From the NCBI RefSeq assembly GCF_003268885.1, contig NZ_QLSX01000002.1, forward strand, positions 148,260 through 212,259: a stretch of DNA of 64,000 nt. Reading direction: 5' to 3'. Made by a program: the position numbers and the translations under genes. The notes under the pieces were generated by a model, which worked only from the letters and a program-made list of their open reading frames with translations, did no database searches and was not told where the DNA came from. The DNA comes from Onishia taeanensis. Its GTDB lineage: Bacteria > Pseudomonadota > Gammaproteobacteria > Pseudomonadales > Halomonadaceae. This document shows, piece after piece, positions 28,013 through 38,672 of the stretch. Position 1 is the first letter of the stretch, and each line of letters starts with the position of its first letter.

Positions 28013-28528
28013 ATGATGTGGCACCTGATCGCGGCGGTCTTCGCCGGTCTCGGCGCGGCGGGCATCGCCCTGCTGCTGAGAAAGCTCAGCGGCAAGCGGC
28101 TGCCGCGCTGGATCATCCCGGCCTTTGGCGGACTCGGCATGCTGGCCTACCAAATCCATGCCGAATACAGCTGGTTCGATCACAAACAGCAGCAGCTGCC
28201 GCCCTCGGCCAAGGTGGTATCGAGCGAAAAGAGCGAGGTGTTCTGGCGGCCCTGGACCTATTTCTTCCCGATGACGACAGCCTTCCAGGTCATTGACCGG
28301 GAGAACCTGATCCGTCGCCAGGCAGGTGATGATCAGCTCGTCGAGTTCATTCGCTATCGCTTCGAGAAACAGGCCATTGACCATGTCACCACGCGGTCCT
28401 ACCTGATGAACTGCACCACCCGCGAGCGGCTGCCGCTTGACGAGTCTACCGGCGAACCGAAGCTTGACGAACTCGTACGCCTCGAGACCGACGACCCGGT
28501 CTTCAAGGCGGTCTGCACCGCCTCCTGA
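28013..28528 (+). CDS. Uncharacterised membrane-anchored protein
   Basis: I do not recognise this 171-residue protein. It starts with one hydrophobic helix (about 4-21) and a basic patch (RKLSGKRLPR), then a second hydrophobic stretch (about 34-46). A soluble domain follows with the aromatic segment VFWRPWTYFFPMT (about 76-88) and a C-terminal part holding two cysteines (about 131 and 167). ATG 28013 has AGGAAA upstream. It sits in the same direction between the symporter and crbS, which suggests a part in acetate uptake or sensing, without direct evidence. Confidence 0.75.
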   Translation: MMWHLIAAVFAGLGAAGIALLLRKLSGKRLPRWIIPAFGGLGMLAYQIHAEYSWFDHKQQQLPPSAKVVSSEKSEVFWRPWTYFFPMTTAFQVIDRENLIRRQAGDDQLVEFIRYRFEKQAIDHVTTRSYLMNCTTRERLPLDESTGEPKLDELVRLETDDPVFKAVCTAS

Positions 28529-28567
28529 GGGCCATACCAGTCGTCCCCGCCACTCCATCTGCCGTCC

Positions 28568-28588
28568 AGGCCCCACCGGGGCCTTTCC
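28568..28588 (+). terminator. Probable terminator after the uncharacterised gene
   Basis: AGGCCCC and GGGGCCT (28568-28574, 28578-28584) with a 3-nt loop are followed by TTCCT. It would separate the symporter operon from crbS. Confidence 0.55.
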
Positions 28589-28768
28589 TGCACTGATCGA
28601 CTGCCAAGCGCTCCATATCTTGAGCTACCGAGCCTGTGAGCCTCATCGAGACTTATGCTCGACGGAGGGCCTGGTCCTCGGACCATTGGCCTGATCCGAT
28701 GCCCCTCACCGGCTGCCTTCCGGGGCGGCATTGCCCTAGAATGGGTCGACATTCGAGGGAGAGCAGGC

Positions 28769-31700
28769 ATGTTCCACGGCTGGCTACTGATCGCCATATC
28801 GCTTCTGTATATCATCGTCCTCTTCGCCATTGCCTGGCGGGGCGACCGTCATGCCCAGCAGCATGGGCCAAGCCAACGACGCCCAATCATCTACAGTCTG
28901 GCGCTGGCCATCTACTGCACCTCCTGGACCTTCTATGGTGCAGTGGGTGAGGCCGCCACCTCGGGCTGGTCGTTTGCCAGCATCTTCGTCGGCCCGATCC
29001 TGACCTTCCTGCTGTTCTGGCCGGTGCTGGCCAAGATGATCCGCGTCGCCAAGCATCAGAACGTCACCTCGATCGCCGACTTCATCGCCTCCCGCTACGG
29101 CAAGACCCAGTCGCTTGCCGCCTTTGCAAGCCTGGTGGCGCTGATTGGCACCCTGCCCTACATCGCCCTGCAGCTGAAGGCGGTAGCGGCCGCCTTCCAG
29201 GTGCTCACCGACAGCACCGACGTGACCCGCGCCCCGCTGTTCGCCGACACCGCCTTCTACGTAGCGGCGGTGATGGCGCTGTTCGCGATCCTCTTCGGCA
29301 CCCGCCATACCGATGCCACCGAACATCACGAGGGCCTCATCCAGGCCATTGCCTTCGAGTCACTGGTCAAGCTAGCGGCCTTCCTGATGCTCGGCGCCTA
29401 CGTCACTTGGGGGCTCTTCGACGGCCTGGGTGACCTGCTGGCACGGGCCGACATCCAGCTCGAGCTGCAGCGCCAACTGGCCGAACAGGACTTCGGCAAC
29501 GGCTTCTGGGCGCAGACCCTGCTGGCGATGCTGGCGGTCTTCTGCCTGCCGCGTCAGTTTCACGTTGCCGTGGTCGAGAACACGCACCGCGACGATGCGC
29601 GGCGCGCCCGCTGGCTGTTCCCGCTCTACCTGGTCGCCTTCGGGGTCTTCGTGCTGCCGCTGGCCGCCGCCGGCCTGACGCTGTTCGCCGGCACCAACAT
29701 CGAGCCCGATACCTATGTGCTGGCCATTCCCATGGCGGCCGACAATGTGCCGCTGACGCTGCTGACCTTCATCGGCGGCTTCTCGGCGGCCACCGGCATG
29801 GTGATCGTCGCCACCGTGGCGATCTCGATCATGATCTCCAACGAGATCGTCATTCCGCTGCTGTTCCGCCTGCGCTGGTTCGATACCAAGGCTCGGGACT
29901 ATGGCCGACTGGTGCTGCGCGCCCGCCGCGTCACCATCGTGATCATCCTGGGGCTTGCCTACGGCTTCTATCAGCTGACCGCTGAATTCAGCACCCTGGC
30001 CTCCACCGGCATGCTGTCGTTCGCCGCCGCCGCCCAGTTCGCCCCGGCTCTGCTCGGCGGCCTGTACTGGAAGCGCGGCAATCGTCTGGGCGTGATCGTC
30101 GGCATGAACATCGGCTTCGCCATCTGGGCCTACACGCTGCTGACGCCTGCCCTTATCCAGGCCGGGGTGCTGCCCGGCGATTGGCTCGCCGGCGGGCCGC
30201 TGGGCATTGGCTGGCTCTCGCCCACTGACCTGTTCGGCCTCAATGTCAGCGATAACTTCACCCACGGCGTGATGCTGTCACTCGGCCTCAACCTGTTCGG
30301 TTATATCTTCGTCTCGCAGATGACCCCGCAGCGGGTGGTCGAGCGCATCCAGGCGTCACTGTTCGTCGACAGCGTCGAGACCCGCCAGACACCGGTCAAC
30401 AGGCCCTGGGCGGGCGCCACCACGGTGGGCGATCTCAAGGTACTGTGTGAGCGCTTCCTCGGCGCCGATCAGGTGCAGCGCGCTTTCGATGACTACGCCC
30501 GGCGCAACGGCAAGAACCTCGAGGACCCGCAGCGCGCCTCCATCGATATCATCCAGTTCACCGAGCGCTTCCTGGCTTCGGTGCTCGGCGCCTCCTCGGC
30601 GCGCATCGTCGTCAACTCTGCACTGCAGGGGCGCGGTATCGGTATCTCGGACGTGATCTCGATCGTCGATGAGGCCTCCCAGGTGCTCGAGTTCAACCGC
30701 GCCCTGCTTCAGGCCACCATCGAGAACATCAACCAGGGCATCAGCGTGGTCGACCAGAACCTGCGCCTGGTGGTGTGGAACCAGCGCTACCTGGAGCTGT
30801 TCCGCTTCCCCGACCATCTGATTCGGGTCGGCGCTCCCTTCGACAAGGTACTGCGCTATAACGCCCACAACGGCGAATACGGCCCGGGCGATCCCGAAGA
30901 GCATGTCGAGTTGCTGGTCGACAACATCCGCGAGGGTCAGCCCCACCGCTATGTGCGCTATCGCCAGGACAGCACCGTGCTCGAGGTGCAGGGCATGCCG
31001 ATGCCGGGGGGCGGCTTCGTCTATACCTACCAGGACATCACCCGCCAGAAGCGCACCGAGGAAGCGCTGATCCGCTCGGAGAACAACATCCGCATCTACA
31101 CCGACAACGTGCCGGCGTTGATCGCCTACTTCGACAAGGAATGTCGCTACCTCTTCACCAACCGTGCCTATGAACAGGTCTTCGGCATCGACCGCAATGC
31201 GGTGATCGGCAAGCGCTTCGAGGAGGTGATGCCGCGGCACGTCGCCGACGAGGGCCTGCCCTGGATGCGCCGCTCACTGTCCGGCGAGCGGGTCAGCTTC
31301 GAGATTTCCCAGCGCGATGACGAGGGCGGCACCCGCTACCTGCTGGTCACCTATACGCCGCACTTCGGCGACAGCGGCACCATCCTCGGTTTCTTCGCCC
31401 TCTATCAGGACATCACCGAACGCCGTCTAGCCGAGATTGCCCTCAAGGAGACCAACGAGAACCTCGAGGAACGAGTGCGCGAGCGCACCCTGGCGCTCTC
31501 GGATGCCAACGCCGCCCTGCGCCAGGAGAACCGGGTACGCGCCGAGGCCGAGCAGGCCCTGCGCCAGGCCAAACAGGTGGCCGAAGATGCCAACGCCTCC
31601 AAGACCCGCTTCCTGGCGGCGGCCAGCCACGACCTGCTGCAGCCCTTGAACGCCGCGCGCCTGTTCACCTCGGCACTGGCCCAACAGGACGACGCCGAAG

Positions 31701-32722
31701 ACCTGTCACGCACCATCGGCCATATCGACAACTCGCTGCAGGCGGCCGAGGAGCTGCTCAGCACCCTGCTCGACATCTCCAAGCTGGACGCCGGGGCCCT
31801 GACCCCGCGCCGCAGCCACTTCGCACTGGCCGATGTCTTCCGTCCGCTGCGCGCCGAGTTTGAAGTAATGGCCGAGGAGCGGGGCCTGGACCTGGTGGTG
31901 GTTGCGACCGAACAGTGGGTCGACAGCGACGCCCAGATGCTCAGGCGCATCGTGCAGAACTTCCTCTCCAACGCCATCCGTTACACCCAACAGGGTCGGG
32001 TGCTGCTGGGCTGTCGCCGCCGCGAGGGACAGCTGGTCATCGAGGTCTGGGATACCGGCCCCGGCATTCCCGAGGCCAAGCAGGCCGAAATCTTCCAGGA
32101 GTTCCGCCGCCTCGATCAGGCCTCGCGGCACAAGGAAAGCGAGAAGGGACTGGGCCTGGGGCTGTCGATCGCCGACCGCATGAGCCGGGTGCTGGACCAT
32201 CCGATCCGGGTGCGTTCCTGGGAGGGCGTCGGCACCGTCTTCTCGGTGGCCGTACCGATGGTGGCCGCCCAGCAGGTAAGCACTCAGGAAGAGCCCTCTC
32301 CGCGGCGCGCCGGCAACAAGCTCGCCGGCACGCGCGTAGTCTGTATCGACAACGAGACGCTGATCCTCGAGGGCATGAAGGCCATGCTCACCGGCTGGGG
32401 CTGCGAGGTTTTCACTGCCACCTCGATCGGCGGCGCCAAGTCGATCCTGCGCCACCTGCAAAGTGATCCAGATGCAATACTCGCCGACTATCATCTGGAC
32501 AACGAGGTGACCGGCCTGATGGCCCTGGACGCCCTGGCCGAACGCAGCGAGGGCCCGGTTCCCGGCATCGTGATCACCGCCGATCGCACCGAAGAAGTCG
32601 CCGAGGAGATCAAGCGAGCGGGCTACCAGCTGCTGCTCAAGCCGGTTCGCCCCGCCGCCCTGCGCGCGCTGCTGACCCGCACCCTGCAGGCCAACCGCGC
32701 CAGCAGCCGCCACGAGAGCTGA
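28769..32722 (+). CDS. crbS: CrbS-type hybrid sensor kinase with SSS transporter domain
   Basis: Membrane sensor of the acetate switch, called CrbS in Vibrio and MxtR in Pseudomonas. It acts with CrbR to induce acs. The 1317-residue protein (ATG 28769 after GAGGGAGAGCAGG; the frame opens 38 codons earlier) starts with an SSS-symporter-like domain of about 13 helices (1-500). PAS regions follow (about 650-890). The kinase core has H954 in ASHDLLQPLNAARL, an N box NFLSNAIRYT, DTGPGI and GLGLGLSI. A C-terminal receiver domain carries D1240 in ADYHLD. The order matches family members; the ligand is unproven. Confidence 0.92.
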   Translation: MFHGWLLIAISLLYIIVLFAIAWRGDRHAQQHGPSQRRPIIYSLALAIYCTSWTFYGAVGEAATSGWSFASIFVGPILTFLLFWPVLAKMIRVAKHQNVTSIADFIASRYGKTQSLAAFASLVALIGTLPYIALQLKAVAAAFQVLTDSTDVTRAPLFADTAFYVAAVMALFAILFGTRHTDATEHHEGLIQAIAFESLVKLAAFLMLGAYVTWGLFDGLGDLLARADIQLELQRQLAEQDFGNGFWAQTLLAMLAVFCLPRQFHVAVVENTHRDDARRARWLFPLYLVAFGVFVLPLAAAGLTLFAGTNIEPDTYVLAIPMAADNVPLTLLTFIGGFSAATGMVIVATVAISIMISNEIVIPLLFRLRWFDTKARDYGRLVLRARRVTIVIILGLAYGFYQLTAEFSTLASTGMLSFAAAAQFAPALLGGLYWKRGNRLGVIVGMNIGFAIWAYTLLTPALIQAGVLPGDWLAGGPLGIGWLSPTDLFGLNVSDNFTHGVMLSLGLNLFGYIFVSQMTPQRVVERIQASLFVDSVETRQTPVNRPWAGATTVGDLKVLCERFLGADQVQRAFDDYARRNGKNLEDPQRASIDIIQFTERFLASVLGASSARIVVNSALQGRGIGISDVISIVDEASQVLEFNRALLQATIENINQGISVVDQNLRLVVWNQRYLELFRFPDHLIRVGAPFDKVLRYNAHNGEYGPGDPEEHVELLVDNIREGQPHRYVRYRQDSTVLEVQGMPMPGGGFVYTYQDITRQKRTEEALIRSENNIRIYTDNVPALIAYFDKECRYLFTNRAYEQVFGIDRNAVIGKRFEEVMPRHVADEGLPWMRRSLSGERVSFEISQRDDEGGTRYLLVTYTPHFGDSGTILGFFALYQDITERRLAEIALKETNENLEERVRERTLALSDANAALRQENRVRAEAEQALRQAKQVAEDANASKTRFLAAASHDLLQPLNAARLFTSALAQQDDAEDLSRTIGHIDNSLQAAEELLSTLLDISKLDAGALTPRRSHFALADVFRPLRAEFEVMAEERGLDLVVVATEQWVDSDAQMLRRIVQNFLSNAIRYTQQGRVLLGCRRREGQLVIEVWDTGPGIPEAKQAEIFQEFRRLDQASRHKESEKGLGLGLSIADRMSRVLDHPIRVRSWEGVGTVFSVAVPMVAAQQVSTQEEPSPRRAGNKLAGTRVVCIDNETLILEGMKAMLTGWGCEVFTATSIGGAKSILRHLQSDPDAILADYHLDNEVTGLMALDALAERSEGPVPGIVITADRTEEVAEEIKRAGYQLLLKPVRPAALRALLTRTLQANRASSRHES

Positions 32723-32780
32723 TCAGCGCCCCCGTTTTCGGGTCATCCGAGCCTTCAGCAATAAAACGAGCATTAACCAA

Positions 32781-32815
32781 TAAAAAAAGCCCGCCGAGAT
32801 GGCGGGCTCTTTCTT
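32781..32815. terminator. Bidirectional terminator between crbS and crbR
   Basis: AGCCCGCC (32788-32795) and GGCGGGCT (32801-32808) with a 5-nt loop have CTTTCTT on the plus side and seven Ts on the minus side. It serves both convergent genes. Confidence 0.85.
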
Positions 32816-32912
32816 GTCGGGAAGACCGGCGAGGACGGCCTGTCGGCGACACGCCTGGCGGGGCTTCGGTGCCGCTCTCAGACGCTGGTCTCAGGAACGG
32901 CCTGGCCGGCGA

Positions 32913-33575
32913 TCAGGACTCGACCTTGGGCGGCTCGACCTCGAGCTTCTGGGCAGCGATCACCGCCTGGGTGCGGGAGTGAACGCCGAGCTTGCGCAGG
33001 ATGGCGGTCACATGCGCCTTGATGGTCGCCTCGGAGACATTCAGCTCATAGGCGATCTGCTTGTTGAGCAGCCCTTCGGTGAGCATGTTGAGGACCCGAA
33101 ACTGCTGCGGCGTCAGCGACGCAATGGCCTCGGCGAAGCGCGACTCTTCCTCGTTGGCCTCGCCGAGCACGTCAGCAAGCTCGGCGGGCAGCCACACTTC
33201 ACCGTCGAGAATCTCACCCACCGCCTCGGCGATCAGCGACAGAGAAGAAGACTTGGGAATGAAGCCGGAGGCGCCGTAGTCGATGGCGCGACGCACCACA
33301 TAGGGTTCATCGCTGCCGGAAACGACCGCCACCGGCACATCGGGATTCTGGCCGCGCAGCTGGATCAGCCCAGAGAAGCCATGGGCACCCGGCATGTGCA
33401 GGTCCAAAAGGATCAGGTCGGCATCCGGGTGGCGAGTCACCACCTCGGTGGTGGCTTCCATGGTGTCGGCTTCCACGATCTCGGCCTGGGGCGCCAGCTG
33501 CCTCAGCGCTTGAGTGAGGGCAGCGCGGAACAGCGGATGATCATCGGCGACGATGAATTTCTGGGCAAAGGCCAT
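32913..33575 (-). CDS. crbR: CrbR/ErdR-type LuxR family response regulator
   Basis: DNA-binding regulator that, when phosphorylated by CrbS, activates acs in related bacteria. The 220 residues comprise a receiver domain with DD at 11-12 and phosphoacceptor D58 in LLDLHMPG, and a conserved K near 107. A LuxR/NarL-type HTH (about 153-212) contains LNKQIAYELNVSEATIKAH. GGAGGAG precedes ATG 33575. It converges on crbS and lies just downstream of acs, so sensor, regulator and main target are adjacent. Confidence 0.9.
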   Translation of the reverse strand: MAFAQKFIVADDHPLFRAALTQALRQLAPQAEIVEADTMEATTEVVTRHPDADLILLDLHMPGAHGFSGLIQLRGQNPDVPVAVVSGSDEPYVVRRAIDYGASGFIPKSSSLSLIAEAVGEILDGEVWLPAELADVLGEANEEESRFAEAIASLTPQQFRVLNMLTEGLLNKQIAYELNVSEATIKAHVTAILRKLGVHSRTQAVIAAQKLEVEPPKVES

Positions 33576-33717
33576 TGAGACTCCTCCGGATCCTCTTGTC
33601 AGCGACCAACGTACCGGTAGACGCTGGTGAGTTCGCCGTTGTTTTACGGCATGTTACCCCATGGTAGCGGGTATTCCCAAGCTTACCGGGGAATTGTCGA
33701 CATTTACTTGCCACAGC

Positions 33718-33742
33718 ACAAAAAACCGGCCCGAAGGCCGGT
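33718..33742 (-). terminator. Terminator of acs
   Basis: ACCGGCC and GGCCGGT (33725-33731, 33736-33742) with a tetraloop run into a T tract on the minus strand, 124 bp past the acs stop. The rest of the 291-bp acs-crbR gap shows nothing distinct. Confidence 0.8.
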
Positions 33743-33866
33743 ACAAGACAGGAAAGAACCCCGGGCTGGCGTGTCCCCTGACCCCGCGGATCCCGGCAGG
33801 CAGCAACGCCTGCCAAGCTCCGACGACGGGTCGGCGTTCCTCCCTGATACGTCGGTTCAGAAGACG

Positions 33867-35816
<1,950 letters not shown>

Positions 35817-35932
35817 TGAGGAACCTCGTCCAGAAGAGTGCCAGAAATGGAGTGTCGCCGGCCGCGGTTTACCTATCGCCGCCGACCCGGAAAACTAGTC
35901 CAGCATATACCCGTGCTTGCGGCCGCGCCTTT

Positions 35933-35948
35933 TAGACATTGGTAGACA
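35933..35948. promoter_or_regulatory. Direct repeat in the acs promoter region
   Basis: TAGACA occurs at 35933-35938 and 35943-35948, exactly 10 bp apart, about 120 bp upstream of acs. It is a possible regulator site on one DNA face; CrbR is the obvious candidate, but I have no consensus to test it against. Confidence 0.25.
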
Positions 35949-35973
35949 CTCAATCTTATTGAATAACAAAGGC

Positions 35974-36549
35974 TTACTGGCTTTTCCCGAATGCCTGCGC
36001 GGATTGATAGACCAAGGTCTCGGCACATTGTCGACAGCGATACGCCTGGCCGCGCATGGCCCGGCGGTGCCGACGCAGGCTGAAGAAGTGCGCCTGGCAG
36101 CCACAAGCATAGCGATAAGGCGCAGGGCTCGCCCGGGCCACATCGAAACGATGGGTGGTGCTGGGCGAGAGCCCAAACAGCTGGCGCATCACCGTCTTCC
36201 ACTCATGGCCATGGGGGCGCAGGCGAGGGCCTTCGTCGAGGTGCCAGACCAGCCAGTGCGCCATCTCGTGGGGCACCACCTCGACGAGGAATGCCTGACG
36301 GTTCTCGGCGAAAAGTTGGGCATTGAAGCGCAGACCGCCGCGGCCGAAATGCGCCTGGCCGGCGCTCTTGCCACGCAGGTCGAGCCACACCTTTGGCCGA
36401 GGCAGGCCAGGATGGACCTCTCGACACAGTTGCCAGGCGGCCTCGACCCGCCGATGAAGACACGCCTGGAGCGCAGCGGCATCCAGCGGCTCTAGCTCCT
36501 CGGGGGCCGGGGTTGGCAGAACGGGAGCGGAAGAAGATGGGGTGGTCAT
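35974..36549 (-). CDS. sprT: SprT family zinc metalloprotease-like protein
   Basis: Predicted cytoplasmic zinc protein of the SprT/Spartan-like family; the bacterial role is not established. The 191 residues contain HEMAH (94-98) with a further conserved HGH (113-115). A C-terminal zinc ribbon has two cysteine pairs (YACGC and YRCRQC). The first 25 residues are Pro/Ser-rich and variable. It is transcribed toward acs and diverges from the YecA-family gene. Confidence 0.9.
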   Translation of the reverse strand: MTTPSSSAPVLPTPAPEELEPLDAAALQACLHRRVEAAWQLCREVHPGLPRPKVWLDLRGKSAGQAHFGRGGLRFNAQLFAENRQAFLVEVVPHEMAHWLVWHLDEGPRLRPHGHEWKTVMRQLFGLSPSTTHRFDVARASPAPYRYACGCQAHFFSLRRHRRAMRGQAYRCRQCAETLVYQSAQAFGKSQ

Positions 36550-36629
36550 GGGATGCTAGAATGGCGCGCCATGGCAGGCGCGTAAAGTGCCTCTTATTCT
36601 CCCTGGCGAGACCGACGACGAGATTTCCG

Positions 36630-37280
36630 ATGTCCGAGACCCCCGTTCCCACGCCCCTGATCGACGACGAGGCACTCGACCGCCTCGATGACTTCCTCGA
36701 ATCCGAGCGCGTCGATGCCGACGCCCTGGATGTGATTGGCGCCCACGGCTTTCTGGTGGCCCTGGCCGTCGCCCCCCGCGAGACGCCCGCCACCACCTGG
36801 GTCGGCGAGCTTTTCCACGGCGAACCGGACTTCACGGACAGCGCCGAGCGCGACGAGATCCTGGGGCTCCTCGAGGCCCTGAAGGCGAATGCCATCTCGA
36901 CCATGGAGCAAGGTGGTCTGCCAGAGCTGCCCTTCGACCTGGAGCTTGGCGGCATCGCGCCCGCGGAAACGCCGATCGGCGACTGGTGCGCGGCCTTCAT
37001 GGAGGCGGTATTCCTCGACGAGACCGCCTGGTTCGAGGGTGACGAAGAGAGCGCCGCCACCCTGCTGCTGCCTTTCATGGCGCTATCGGGGCTGTTCGAC
37101 GACGAGCCGGACATGGCGGAGCTGGCAGGCGACGAGGCGCGCCTCGAGTCACTGGTGCGCCAGCTGCCCGAGCTGGTGCTGGATCTCTACCTCAACTATC
37201 GAGTACCGCCGGAAACCGCCAAGCCGACCCCGCGCAAGAAGAAGCCGGCCGGCAAGGGCGGCAAGGGGCGCCGCCGCTAG
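36630..37280 (+). CDS. YecA/YgfB family (UPF0149) protein
   Basis: A 216-residue, strongly acidic all-helical protein of the UPF0149 family; function unknown. The YecA-like core spans about 15-190 (segments DVIGAHGFLVALAV and WCAAFMEAVF). It ends in a very basic tail with KKK and GRRR, where many YecA proteins instead have a SEC-C zinc motif that is absent here. ATG 36630 is chosen as the first plausible start; the frame extends upstream over sprT in antisense. The stop lies 18 bp from the convergent cardiolipin synthase gene. Confidence 0.82.
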   Translation: MSETPVPTPLIDDEALDRLDDFLESERVDADALDVIGAHGFLVALAVAPRETPATTWVGELFHGEPDFTDSAERDEILGLLEALKANAISTMEQGGLPELPFDLELGGIAPAETPIGDWCAAFMEAVFLDETAWFEGDEESAATLLLPFMALSGLFDDEPDMAELAGDEARLESLVRQLPELVLDLYLNYRVPPETAKPTPRKKKPAGKGGKGRRR

Positions 37281-37297
37281 CGGGCGGACAGCGAGGC

Positions 37298-38419
37298 TCA
37301 GCGTAGCCGGGTGAGCAGAGAATCCACGCTGCCCCACAGCCATTCGCGCAGCCGCTGCAGCCTCGGGCGCTCTGCCCAGCGCTGGGCATCGACCTCCTGG
37401 CTTGCCAGGAAGTTGCGCTCGAACAGCGCCTGTACTTCGCCGGCAAAACGGACGTCGCGCACCTCCTGATTGGCCTCCAGATTCCACTGCAGGTTCCAGT
37501 GGTCGAAGTTGCAGGAGCCGATCGCGCTCCAGTTGTCCGCCAGCGAGAACTTGGCATGGATGAAACTTGGCTGGAACTCGAAGATACGCACCCCGGCGCG
37601 CAGCATACGGCCGTAGAAACGCTGGCCGGCATAGCGCACGCCGGGGTGATCATGGCCCACTCCCGGTAGCAGCAGGCGCACGTCCACACCGCGGCGCGCC
37701 GCCCGCACCAGGCGGTTGCGCAGACTCAGGGTAGGCACGAAATAGGGCGTGCAGATCCAGACCCTGTCCTGCGCCGACTTCAGCTGCGCAAGCAGCGAAC
37801 GGCGAATCGCCTGGTAGCGATAGCCCTGCCCCCAGACCACCCGCCCCAGCATGCCGCTCGCTCCGCGGTCTTCCTGCGGTGCCACGCGCAGCCCCCGCAC
37901 CAGGGCAGCTTCTCCCTCGCCGCGACTCAACGACGAATCCCAAAGCTTCGAGAAGAGCCGCACCCAGTCGGCGACCACCGGCCCTTCAATACGCACTGCC
38001 ACTTCGTACCAGGCGCCGAGGAAGGCATCGACCGACCCGAAGCCCCCGGTGAAGGCCACCTCACCGTCGATCACCAACAGCTTGCGATGATCACGAGTCA
38101 GATTGTGGGCAAGCGACCGCCAGGCGAGAGGGTTGAAGTAACGCATCGCCACGCCGCGCTCGGCGAGTCGCTGGCGATCGGCGGTCTCGAGCCCCATGGC
38201 ACCGTAGTCGTCGAGCAGCAGCAGCACCGTCACGCCTCGCTCCGCGGCCGCTCCCAGGGTCTCGATCAGGGATTCGGAGAGCCGCCCTGACTCCATCAGG
38301 TAGAGCTCGAGGATCACCGACTCCCGGGCAGACTCGATGGCCTTGAACATCTCGGGAAGAAACTGCTGGGCCTCTGCCAGCAGCGTGAAGCGATTGCCGT
38401 CGCGCCAGTTGCCTTGCAT
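37298..38419 (-). CDS. Cardiolipin synthase-type phospholipase D family protein
   Basis: Predicted membrane-associated cardiolipin synthase of the ClsB type, joining phosphatidyl groups into cardiolipin. The 373 residues carry two HKD motifs: HRKLLVID in the first half, and HAKFSLAD followed by GSCNFD in the second. There is no N-terminal membrane helix, consistent with ClsB rather than ClsA. It is somewhat shorter than E. coli ClsB (about 413). AAGGA lies upstream of ATG 38419. It diverges from plsB, another phospholipid gene, across 253 bp in which I see nothing distinct. Confidence 0.82.
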   Translation of the reverse strand: MQGNWRDGNRFTLLAEAQQFLPEMFKAIESARESVILELYLMESGRLSESLIETLGAAAERGVTVLLLLDDYGAMGLETADRQRLAERGVAMRYFNPLAWRSLAHNLTRDHRKLLVIDGEVAFTGGFGSVDAFLGAWYEVAVRIEGPVVADWVRLFSKLWDSSLSRGEGEAALVRGLRVAPQEDRGASGMLGRVVWGQGYRYQAIRRSLLAQLKSAQDRVWICTPYFVPTLSLRNRLVRAARRGVDVRLLLPGVGHDHPGVRYAGQRFYGRMLRAGVRIFEFQPSFIHAKFSLADNWSAIGSCNFDHWNLQWNLEANQEVRDVRFAGEVQALFERNFLASQEVDAQRWAERPRLQRLREWLWGSVDSLLTRLR

Positions 38420-38672
38420 GCTTGCATCCTTTTCGCGTGTGTCGTGTCACACCCTGTGCTTGCTTACCGGTGAGGCAGCGAGTGTCGCCCTCGACCTACA
38501 CAGTGCCTGTCCCCGCTTATTTACCCACCCCTTGCCACCGCTTTGCGCCCCTTCCGCGACTCCTTCTAGCGACGGCAAGCGGGTCGGCACCTGCATCTTG
38601 GAGCGATGCGGGCGCTCAGATCGGCGCCACCGGCGCTATACTAGGCCCTCTCATATTGCATAAGGTAAGGGA

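Noticed and set aside
26674..28140. 488-codon open frame antisense to the symporter
   Set aside because: Same antisense composition bias; the symporter explains the region.
35895..35939. Short frame MSKRRGRKHGYMLD between sprT and acs
   Set aside because: 14 codons without a ribosome site; probably chance.
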